Shown in pieces: positions 1 through 5,616 of a stretch of 5,944 nt of DNA. Below the pieces are notes generated by a model. It did no database searches, was not told the origin of the DNA, and worked only from the letters and a program-made list of their open reading frames with translations. Position 1 is the first letter of the stretch; each line of letters starts with the position of its first letter. Source of the stretch: JAWXCM01 sp034408745 (lineage in GTDB: Bacteria; Acidobacteriota; Terriglobia; Bryobacterales; Bryobacteraceae); assembly GCA_034408745.1 (NCBI GenBank), contig JAWXCM010000238.1, positions 1-5,944 on the forward strand, written 5' to 3'. A program made the position numbers and the translations under genes.

Positions 1-110
1 ACTTTGTTGCGTGGAAGACATGCTGGGAGGCCTCTGCATTCTAACGGATCTGCTTGTGTATAGACAACCGGACTAAAGTGCCGGAACCCTGGCTGGGTGG
101 CAACGCGATT

Positions 111-2258
111 TCAATCCCGAAGCCGCCGCCACTCCTCTCCCGCGTTTCCCACAACTTCAATCATCGCCCGCGTCGCCTTTGGCTCCGGCCGCAGAATCGT
201 CAGAATTCTTCCATCCCCCGCAACGTCGTACGGCCGGGTCCAAAGGTCCAGTAAGGATGCCCCGGCGGACGAAATAATCCTCGCATTCCCAGCGCCCGAA
301 CCGTTCCGAACGGAAATCTGATAGAGCTTGCCGTGATCCGAGTACGCCAGTTCGTCTCCCTTGGCGAGCCACACGGGAGCACGCCCGGCACCGACACGCT
401 TCGGGGGGGTACGCCTCGGATTCGGGTATGGCGCGATGTACACCGCAAATTCGCCCATCGGCCCGCTCGCATAGGCAAGCCATCGGCCATCCGGGGAAAT
501 CTGCCCGTCGATTTCCCATTCCCGCGTTGTCAGTACCTTGCGAACCGTCCGGTCGCGGAAAGAATACGCCTTTATGTCGGACTGCGTGTCTGGATGCACC
601 CCCTCGGCAAACAGCAATTCGTCCCGCGATGCCGACCAAAATAACGGGAATTGACCAAAATTCGGCTCTTCCGTCAATCGCTTCATTTCCCCCTTTCCGC
701 CCAGGTCGATACGGTAAAGGTTCATCAGGTCCCCGTTGCCGCGTTCCGACCCCGCAACAACAGAATGTCCGTCCGGAGACCACGCCAGCCGCGGCTTGCC
801 CACTGCCGTAGTCAGCAATCGAGTCGTCGCCTTCGTGTCCAGGTTGACGATATCGATTGCCCACCTATTGAGCGCTTCCCTCGTCACAACGCCTACCAGC
901 CGGGCATCGACCGGCGAAACTCTCACTTGTTCGTACTCGGCCGCGGGCAGTGGTAATTCCGCTACTATTCCAGCCGCATTTATCCACGCAATGCGCCGCC
1001 CCTCTAATGGCGGTCCATGAACGTATATGAGTACACCGTCAAGAGTCAATGCGGCTTGCGGTCCCGTCCATCCCCAACTCCCCACGTTCGCGCCCAGCGT
1101 TACCGCCGGTCCCGTGGCGCGCATCGCCCGTTCGTCGAACGGCGCGCCTAGCAACTTCTCCCCTTGTGCGAATACAAGCAGCCCGCCGCCCACCAATCCG
1201 CCTTCCGCCGGAAATTGCACGTCCGACGTAGTTTTGTCTCTCACGGAATAGACGCTGAGTGTGTTCTGCAGCGGACTGCGGCGAGTAGTAAACAGCAAGC
1301 GGTCGTCAAGAAGCTGATGCGGGAAAACATATGCCACCCCGCGCGCCGTCGCCTGCGTCGGAATCACCGGCTCCGCCTCTCCGCCGTCCGCCGAAACACG
1401 CCACACCCCGGAGTTGCTGCCGGCCGACCCTGCGAAGTATATGAAGCCGTCGCGCCCCCAAACCGGCGAAAACACTGTCGATCCATCTATCTTCATTACT
1501 TCCCGGCTCGTTCCATCCGGGGCGAGTATCTTAATCCCCGCCGCCACGACGATTCCCAATCGCTCCCCCGTCGGCGCAACAAATACACGCTGCGCGTCGT
1601 CAGAACCTTCCACTCGCCGGGAGAACGTCTCGCTAAAGAAACGCCGGTAAACCTTGAGCCGCCCGCCCCCGTCGGCAACATACACGAAGTGGTCGCCCCT
1701 CGGCGCGATAGCCAGGTCGTGGATCCTGCCCCCGGCCGCAAGTTCGATCGGAATCGTCCACCGTGTAGCCGCCGGCACGGACGGCACCGCCCCGAAACGC
1801 CAAATCGAAACCGCCGCTCCCGCGAGAGCCAACGGGAGTAGAATCCGCCACAGCCGATTCCCCGTTCGTGGCACGGGCACAGGAGAAAGCGGCTCCCCGA
1901 TATCGGCAGCCGCCGGCTCCGCCGGCCGGTTTACGGGAGCCACAAATCGGTAGCCCGCCTTCGGAACCGTCTCCACGTATCGCGGGCTCTCCGCTGAGTC
2001 GTTCAGCACACGCCGCAGCCGGTTCACCGCCGTGTTTAACCCAAGTTCAAATTCCACATGCGTCCCGGCCGGCCACAATTTTCCCCGGATCTGCTCCCGG
2101 CTAACCACCTGGCCCGGATGCTCCAGCAGCAGCCGCAGCACCTCCGCCGGCTGCGGCGCCAACCGCACCCGGATTCCGGCGTTTTCCAGCTCCAGGCGCT
2201 GCATATCAAAGCGGAAAACCCCGAACGTCACCACCGGCAATTTGTTTGCACCCACCAT
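111..2258 (-). CDS. Membrane-anchored winged-helix regulator with TolB/PD40-type beta-propeller (CadC-like)
   Basis: Predicted one-component signalling protein of 715 residues. Residues about 9-108 form an OmpR/PhoB-type winged helix (Trans_reg_C): they open with VTFGVFRFD, contain the helix-turn-helix stretch VSREQIRGKLWP, and end with the wing signature YVETVPKAGYRFVAPV. A Pro/Ala-rich linker (111-135) leads to one hydrophobic span at about 137-154 (RILLPLALAGAAVSIW). Residues about 165-705 are repeated beta-propeller blades of the TolB/PD40 kind, with WSPDG at 493-497 and SPDGRWLAYAS at 588-598. The DNA-binding domain should be cytoplasmic and the propeller periplasmic, as in CadC/ToxR-type regulators; this architecture is common in Acidobacteria. 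The start at 2258 places a full winged helix first and sits just downstream of a TGGTATAAT promoter element; the ribosome binding site is weak. The ligand is unknown. The gene is divergent from the surface-protein pair at 2451-3994, which is a plausible target (inference). Confidence 0.93.
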   Translation of the reverse strand: MVGANKLPVVTFGVFRFDMQRLELENAGIRVRLAPQPAEVLRLLLEHPGQVVSREQIRGKLWPAGTHVEFELGLNTAVNRLRRVLNDSAESPRYVETVPKAGYRFVAPVNRPAEPAAADIGEPLSPVPVPRTGNRLWRILLPLALAGAAVSIWRFGAVPSVPAATRWTIPIELAAGGRIHDLAIAPRGDHFVYVADGGGRLKVYRRFFSETFSRRVEGSDDAQRVFVAPTGERLGIVVAAGIKILAPDGTSREVMKIDGSTVFSPVWGRDGFIYFAGSAGSNSGVWRVSADGGEAEPVIPTQATARGVAYVFPHQLLDDRLLFTTRRSPLQNTLSVYSVRDKTTSDVQFPAEGGLVGGGLLVFAQGEKLLGAPFDERAMRATGPAVTLGANVGSWGWTGPQAALTLDGVLIYVHGPPLEGRRIAWINAAGIVAELPLPAAEYEQVRVSPVDARLVGVVTREALNRWAIDIVNLDTKATTRLLTTAVGKPRLAWSPDGHSVVAGSERGNGDLMNLYRIDLGGKGEMKRLTEEPNFGQFPLFWSASRDELLFAEGVHPDTQSDIKAYSFRDRTVRKVLTTREWEIDGQISPDGRWLAYASGPMGEFAVYIAPYPNPRRTPPKRVGAGRAPVWLAKGDELAYSDHGKLYQISVRNGSGAGNARIISSAGASLLDLWTRPYDVAGDGRILTILRPEPKATRAMIEVVGNAGEEWRRLRD

Positions 2259-2277
2259 GCTCTTGGTATAGTTTCAG

Positions 2278-2286
2278 ATTATACCA
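2278..2286 (-). promoter_or_regulatory. Extended -10 promoter element of the winged-helix regulator gene
   Basis: Read on the minus strand this is TGGTATAAT, a perfect TATAAT with the extended TGn element. Transcription would start near 2271, giving a leader of about 13 bases before the ATG at 2258. No good -35 hexamer lies at 16-18 bp; TTGAAT (2304-2309, minus strand) is at 20 bp. An extended -10 can compensate for a poor -35. Not tested; position and consensus match only. Confidence 0.5.
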
Positions 2287-2305
2287 CTTGCTAAACGATT
2301 TCCAT

Positions 2306-2323
2306 TCAACGTTTTGAACGTTC
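2306..2323. promoter_or_regulatory. Candidate operator: tandem 9-bp repeat in the divergent intergenic region
   Basis: Two adjacent 9-mers, TCAACGTTT (2306-2314) and TGAACGTTC (2315-2323), agree at 7 of 9 positions and each contains the palindrome AACGTT. An overlapping inverted repeat TTCAA-CGTT-TTGAA occupies 2305-2318. The site lies about 35-52 bp upstream of the predicted start of the regulator transcript. This is where OmpR/PhoB-family activators bind tandem repeats next to or over the -35 region. Autoregulation, or control of the divergent surface genes, is an inference. Confidence 0.3.
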
Positions 2324-2450
2324 ATGTAGCCGTTTCATACCGCTTTTATGCGCGGTCACATGCCATTTGGGTAAGTCTGGTTTCACTCCCCGCCGAAAAG
2401 GACCGCTCCGGCTGGGGCATCTTCTCGAAACATAAAGGACAGAGATAACT

Positions 2451-3344
2451 ATGAAGCTCTCACTATTCCTCGGCGGCGCGTTGATCGCCGCATCCGTTCA
2501 ACTGAACGCCGCACAGGGTATCCTTACCGACGACGCCACCGTCCAGGTACAGTTACCCACAAACAACTTTGGCAACTTGCCGCAATTGCAGGTCGGATCC
2601 CAGTCCAATGCCTTCCTGCGCTTCTCGCTAACGGCATTACCCCCCGGAACCACCGACATCAACGTTCAAAAGGCGACCGTTCGCCTCTACCTGAATCGCG
2701 TTCTCGCCCCCGGTGATGTGGAGTTTAACTATGTGGATTTGCCATGGTCGGAGAAAATCGTCACCTTCGCCAACGCTCCCCCGAAGAATGGAACCTACGG
2801 CCAGTTTGCAGTCGATACCGCCAACGGCTTTGTCAACTTCGATGCGACCAGGGTCGTGCAAATCGCGCTAAAGGCCGGTCTCTCCAGTTTTGGAGTGGCC
2901 TTGACGCCCAAAGGAGGGGCGGAAGTCTTCTTTGACAGTAAGGAAAGCACAGGCACGTCCCAGGCAGCGCAGCTTGATATTCAACTCTTTGGGCCCACCG
3001 GTCCGGTAGGACCGATGGGCCCTGCCGGACCCCAGGGGCCCACTGGTAGCACCGGGTCTTCCAGCCTTGTGGGAAGTCTTTCTAGTTTTCAGGTGGCAGA
3101 CCATGATCTGAGCGCTGGCGTTTCAAATACATTCTACTTGGGCTGTCCGACCGGTTATCCTACATTGGTTTCCGGTGGTTGCGGGTTTCCTTTCGTGGAA
3201 CGAACACCCGACGCGTTCCTGGCCTTCAAGTATTTTTACTCGGGCCCGAGCCCCAGCAATCCCAACTCGAGTTGGCAGTGCTCGATGTATAATGCCGCAC
3301 TTACTGCAAAGACGGTGCGTTTATATGTGAACTGCGCCCGTTGA
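2451..3344 (+). CDS. Secreted DNRLRE-domain protein with collagen-like repeat and Cys-rich C-terminal domain
   Basis: Predicted exported protein of 297 residues. Residues 1-21 or so are a Sec signal peptide (basic MK start, hydrophobic core LSLFLGGALIAASV, likely cleavage after LNA or NAA). Residues about 24-180 resemble the DNRLRE domain of bacterial surface proteins: TDDATVQVQLPTNNFGN, then NAFLRFSLTALPPGT, ATVRLYL and a later WSEKIVTFANAPP. Residues 181-204 are eight Gly-X-Y triplets (GPTGPVGPMGPAGPQGPT, then GSTGSS). The C-terminal domain (about 205-297) has four cysteines, C232, C244, C277 and C295, which could form two disulfides outside the cytoplasm. The GCPTGYPTLVSGGCG and VNCAR pieces resemble small C-terminal domains seen on other secreted environmental-bacterial proteins. 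A purine-rich AAAGGACAGAG precedes the ATG. It is followed, with stop and start regions touching, by the PEP-CTERM gene. A structural or adhesive surface role is likely; the partner is unknown. Confidence 0.87.
   Translation: MKLSLFLGGALIAASVQLNAAQGILTDDATVQVQLPTNNFGNLPQLQVGSQSNAFLRFSLTALPPGTTDINVQKATVRLYLNRVLAPGDVEFNYVDLPWSEKIVTFANAPPKNGTYGQFAVDTANGFVNFDATRVVQIALKAGLSSFGVALTPKGGAEVFFDSKESTGTSQAAQLDIQLFGPTGPVGPMGPAGPQGPTGSTGSSSLVGSLSSFQVADHDLSAGVSNTFYLGCPTGYPTLVSGGCGFPFVERTPDAFLAFKYFYSGPSPSNPNSSWQCSMYNAALTAKTVRLYVNCAR
2991..3062 (+). repeat. Collagen-like Gly-X-Y triplet repeat inside the DNRLRE gene, with strong inverted repeat
   Basis: Eight consecutive Gly-X-Y codon triplets, mostly Gly-Pro-X. 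At DNA level GGGCCC occurs at 2991, 3017 and 3036, and GGGCCCAC(C/T)GGT occurs twice (2991-3002 and 3036-3047). Bases 2991-3022 form a near-perfect hairpin: GGGCCC pairs with GGGCCC, A with T, one C/A mismatch, C with G, and GGTCC with GGACC, around the loop GGTA. That is 13 pairs in 14. The repeat could change length by slippage or recombination. Confidence 0.8.
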
Positions 3345-3352
3345 GCGACGCC

Positions 3353-3994
3353 ATGAAGATCACCATCCTGCTCGCCCTCGGCCTGGCCGCTTCCACCCAC
3401 GCCGGCATCATTCTCAATAGCTCCTTTGTTGCGGACGATCAAACCCAACTGTTCAACGTCGCCCTAATAAACCCCGGCGTCCTGACCGTCCGGTCCGCCG
3501 GCTATGGCGGCGATTCTTCCCTGGCCATCAAGCCCGGCGGCTTCGATACGGTGTTGTCTCTCTTTGCCACAGACCCATCGGGAATACTGCTGGCCCTGAA
3601 CACTGACGGCGCCTGTCCGCCCTTCTCGCCTGACCCGGTCACCGGCTTCTGTCTGGACGCATTTCTAAGTACGCCCCTCCCAAGCGGCAATTATGTGGTC
3701 GCTCTGACTCAATATGACAACCTCCCCCTCGGCCCGGCGCTGAAGGACGGCTTCTCACAAGAAGGTCAAGGCAACTTCACCCCCGGTCTAAGCGGCTTTC
3801 CCGGTGTGTCGTTCCTCGATCAGGCTGGGAACCAGCGAACCGGCAATTGGACGTTGATTTTCAACGGAGCCGACATCGTGACCACGGTTCCAGAGCCAGG
3901 CTCCTTGGAGCTTACGGCTTTATTCGGCGGGCTATTCATCCTGCTGGCGCGCTCCCGGCTTCGCACCCGCTCCACGCCGCCCGGCGCACCGTGA
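3353..3994 (+). CDS. DVUA0089-like PEP-CTERM sorted extracellular protein
   Basis: Predicted exported, membrane-sorted protein of 213 residues from the ATG at 3353. Signal peptide MKITILLALGLAASTHAG, probably cut after THA. The mature part contains FDTVLSLFATDPSGILLALN, then PLPSGNYVVALTQYDNLPLG, the pattern of the DVUA0089 family (short beta-rich domain often found on PEP-CTERM proteins). The C-terminus is a typical PEP-CTERM signal: VPEPG at 179-183, a hydrophobic stretch about 185-199 and basic SRLRTR, expected to be recognised by an exosortase and removed. An in-frame TTG at 3341 would add four residues and overlap the upstream TGA (3342-3344), but the ATG gives a normal signal peptide. 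No clear Shine-Dalgarno is visible, so translation may be coupled to the upstream gene. The last residues after the Arg cluster (STPPGAP) run into an antisense toxin remnant. Function unknown; probably acts with the preceding surface protein (inference). Confidence 0.88.
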   Translation: MKITILLALGLAASTHAGIILNSSFVADDQTQLFNVALINPGVLTVRSAGYGGDSSLAIKPGGFDTVLSLFATDPSGILLALNTDGACPPFSPDPVTGFCLDAFLSTPLPSGNYVVALTQYDNLPLGPALKDGFSQEGQGNFTPGLSGFPGVSFLDQAGNQRTGNWTLIFNGADIVTTVPEPGSLELTALFGGLFILLARSRLRTRSTPPGAP

Positions 3995-4113
3995 TAGATG
4001 TGCAGAATTTCGATGGCTTCCGCTTTCAGCGAATAGACCACAACGTAAGGAAGTGGTGTAACACTTCCATCTCCTTCAGAGTACGGGAAAGCCCCGGATG
4101 AGGCAAGTGTCAT
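3985..4113 (-). pseudogene. Remnant of a ParE/RelE-family toxin (C-terminal fragment)
   Basis: On the minus strand, bases 4053-3985 encode LPYVVVYSLKAEAIEIL followed by HIYHGA. This is the characteristic last part of ParE/RelE-superfamily toxins (PYVVVY-x-x-x-x-x-x-IEIL-x-x-x-HGA). Upstream residues (FPYSEGDGSVT) fit the FP...GR region only if several residues are deleted. An ATG at 4111-4113 is preceded directly by an in-frame TGA, so the N-terminal half of the toxin (usual length about 90-105 residues) is absent, and no antitoxin was recognised. The frame has no stop after HGA and runs on into the antisense of the PEP-CTERM gene. Ribosome-dependent RelE activity or gyrase inhibition is known for the family, but this piece cannot be functional. 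The call rests on family pattern recognition, not on a search. Confidence 0.65.
4049..4068. repeat. Inverted repeat, 7-bp stem, within the ParE remnant
   Basis: GGAAGTG (4049-4055) and CACTTCC (4062-4068) are perfect inverted repeats around the 6-base spacer GTGTAA. It lies 55 bases after the PEP-CTERM stop but has no T tract behind it, so it is not a standard intrinsic terminator. It may be chance or a decayed regulatory or recombination site. Confidence 0.45.
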
Positions 4114-4433
4114 TCAGCCGCGGTTTCCTTTCGCGGTCCTCTCGGTCGGGAAACAGGACCTGCGCGAATCTGCGCTAGCTTTCAAGTGGAACCAGCCGCG
4201 TTCGCCAGGGTATCTGGCTTGCAAGATGCCTGCCCACACCCACTTCTACAGCGGAGGGGACGGCACGGGAGAGTTTACGTCGAGACGTCTTTCAAGGACG
4301 ATTCCAGATCTATGAAGCCGTCCATTTGCTTGCTGCCGATTAAAGGGTGACTGTAACCGGCAATCGGTTTAGAGCGATGGCTAATAGGTTCGCGTCCTGT
4401 TGCGGCGTCTGATAGTCTAGCTGACACTTCTAC
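4114..4433. other. Gene-free stretch between the ParE remnant and the S24 gene
   Basis: No convincing coding sequence was seen on either strand; short open frames here look like no family I recognise. CAGCCGCG occurs twice (4115-4122 and 4193-4200). A weak inverted repeat GGTCCT/AGGACC lies at 4135-4140 and 4155-4160. Three in-frame stops (TGA, TAG, TGA between 4410 and 4424) precede the S24 ATG. A GATAGT at 4411-4416 could be a weak -10 for the next gene, but its -35 is poor. The missing N-terminal part of the ParE toxin was looked for here and not found. Confidence 0.5.
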
Positions 4434-5027
4434 ATGGCTCAGGGAGCGGATGAATTCTATTTTCGGGATGGCCGCGTCTACGTTCCGTTTCACACAGCTC
4501 GTTTAGCGGCCGGGCCATTCTTGTCCTTATCGCCGGATTGGGTTGAGCAGTACTTGGAGTTACCGCCCGAGTTGCATCACGGGGTTCTGGATCGCTACGT
4601 GGGCGGCGTCGGGATGCCCCGAACCCGGCTTGCCGCCGCCCAGGTTCACGGTGATTCCATGATCTGCCGGGATGTCTTGCATGGGGACATTGTCCTCTTT
4701 CAGCGCGTGGAGAATGATTATTCGGGAAATGGCAAGATCGTGGTGATCGAGAAGATGGGAGAGGAGGAAGGGCTTGGAGCGTGGGCGCTGAAAAAACTTG
4801 TCGTCGAGCGGCGCCGGTCATCCCGTCAAAGTGAATACGAAGACGAGATAGATTGGGACGATCCTGTTGTTGTACTCCGCTCCTACAACCCGCACGTCAG
4901 CCCGGCGCGACTGGATCCCGATGGACGATATCGTGTTCACGGAATTTTCCTGCGATCCCTGCGAGGCCAGGATGTCAGTTTCGTGGATGCAAATGCGATT
5001 CGCCGCTTCGTTAGCGGTGAACCTTAG
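4434..5027 (+). CDS. LexA-like S24 family peptidase without DNA-binding domain
   Basis: A 197-residue protein made almost only of a LexA/UmuD-type serine autoprotease domain. VHGDSM places the nucleophile at Ser75, followed by the usual HGDIVLFQR strand. ALKKL at 119-122+ places the general base at Lys120, matching the V-K-R-L setting of the LexA lysine. RLAAGPF (23-29) matches the Ala-Gly self-cleavage loop of LexA (RVAAGE), with Ala26-Gly27 as the candidate bond; the spacing to Ser75 is about 48 residues, longer than the roughly 35 in LexA. VVLRSYNPHV and the RYRVHGIFLRSLR end fit the rest of the fold. No helix-turn-helix is present: only about 15 residues precede the domain, and three in-frame stops lie just upstream. 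No Shine-Dalgarno is visible before the ATG. Related S24 domains occur at the ends of phage repressors and some helicase or nuclease defence proteins, so this may be a stand-alone protease or the tail of a lost larger protein. Confidence 0.82.
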   Translation: MAQGADEFYFRDGRVYVPFHTARLAAGPFLSLSPDWVEQYLELPPELHHGVLDRYVGGVGMPRTRLAAAQVHGDSMICRDVLHGDIVLFQRVENDYSGNGKIVVIEKMGEEEGLGAWALKKLVVERRRSSRQSEYEDEIDWDDPVVVLRSYNPHVSPARLDPDGRYRVHGIFLRSLRGQDVSFVDANAIRRFVSGEP

Positions 5028-5096
5028 CCCATTGGTCGACGGACCTTTGTTATCGACTTTCTATCTTCGGCAAGCCCCGCGGGAGCTTTTACGAAA

Positions 5097-5306
5097 GGGT
5101 GGGACCCGTTAGTCAATGGTGAATTGCTCAATGCGGCTGAAGATGCCGGGTTTGATCTGCTGCTTACCACCGACAAGAATATGAAGTACCAGCAGAACCT
5201 CAAAGACCGGCGCATCGCTATCGTCGTTCTTGGCAATTCCAATCGGCCCATTGTTCACCGTTATATCGACCGTGTGATCGCGGCGGTGAATGCCGCCGCG
5301 TATTAG
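5097..5306 (+). pseudogene. C-terminal fragment of a DUF5615-type PIN-like toxin
   Basis: The frame encodes GWDPLVNGELLNAAEDAGFD, then LLLTTDKNMKYQQNLKDRR and IAIVVLG, ending AAVNAAAY. This is the second half of DUF5615/PIN-like proteins (GW-x-x-L-x-NG-x-LL, GF-x-x-L-x-T-x-D-x-N-x-x-YQQNL, IAIVVL), usually about 110-120 residues. These are putative nuclease partners of small antitoxins. The N-terminal part with the first conserved acidic residues is missing; a TTG at 5124 is the only plausible start and would give 60 residues. It lies in the same frame as the S24 gene, separated only by TAG (5025-5027) and 23 unrelated codons. No antitoxin (usually a small DUF433-type protein encoded upstream) was seen. 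Probably inactive. Confidence 0.7.
5279..5300. repeat. GC hairpin at the 3' end of the PIN-like fragment
   Basis: CGCGGCGG (5279-5286) and CCGCCGCG (5293-5300) are perfect 8-bp inverted repeats around TGAATG, ending four bases before the TAG at 5304-5306. An all-GC stem this size should be stable in RNA and may stop transcription or protect a 3' end. The following bases (TATTAGCTGCATTCTATTT) are only loosely T-rich, so it does not meet the usual terminator pattern. It also encodes Ala-rich codons, which may explain it. Confidence 0.55.
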
Positions 5307-5616
5307 CTGCATTCTATTTGAATCCGCAGCGGAAGCGAACGCACCATTCGGGTCGCCATGATCTATCTGATGGTCCGCTGTCTTGCACCCCCGAAAAACG
5401 CCGGCAGGAGCGCCGATCACAAGTCCGGGGGTAGCAAAGGGCAAGGGTTAGCGAAGTTGCGCAGCATGACTTCCCCACAGGGCTCCAAATGCCCATCGCT
5501 CCATGAGCGCCGCCGGCCGCGCCGTGCGGAAGCGCCAAAAGACAACACCTCATAGTAATAGCCGGAACGGTTCATCGACGCCGAGGCGCCTGGCGTGCGA
5601 GTCTGAATGTTAGCTA
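5307..5616. other. Gene-free stretch before the epimerase gene
   Basis: Open frames exist on both strands (for example minus 5629-5417 and plus 5358-5555) but their translations are Arg/Cys/Pro-rich and match no family I recognise. The palindrome AGGCGCCT lies at 5584-5591. No clear promoter or Shine-Dalgarno for the downstream gene was found: the bases before its ATG read GAATGTTAGCTA. The stretch may be decayed sequence continuing from the toxin remnants. Confidence 0.45.

Noticed and set aside
1..53. 3' end of a gene entering from the left edge
   Set aside because: All three plus frames close within about 75 bases but none has a recognisable C-terminus.
54..110. Possible intrinsic terminator downstream of the regulator gene
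   Set aside because: CCGG-ACT and AGT-G-CCGG pair only over a bulge with a two-base loop and no T tract follows.
157..864. 235-codon open frame on the minus strand in another frame of the regulator gene
   Set aside because: Same-strand shadow; the 111-2258 frame has clear propeller motifs throughout.
1164..1841. 225-codon open frame on the plus strand
   Set aside because: It lies wholly antisense to the winged-helix/propeller gene, is rich in Arg/Pro/His as expected for the complement of GC-rich coding sequence, and shows no domain.
2314..2341. Plus-strand promoter TTGAAC with CATACC for the surface-protein operon
   Set aside because: The -35 matches 4 of 6 and the -10 only 3 of 6; not enough to call, though it would overlap the tandem repeat.
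4275..4493. 72-codon minus-strand frame upstream of the S24 gene, considered as a missing antitoxin
   Set aside because: No antitoxin-like pattern, overlaps the S24 start, and no ribosome binding site was seen.
4417..4821. 134-codon minus-strand frame across the S24 gene
   Set aside because: Low-complexity Arg/Pro-rich translation opposite a frame with a complete S24 catalytic pattern.
5561..5606. Short plus-strand piece reading PERFIDAEAPGVRV before TGA just ahead of the epimerase
   Set aside because: Looks coding-like but is preceded in frame by TAG and is too short to assign to any protein.
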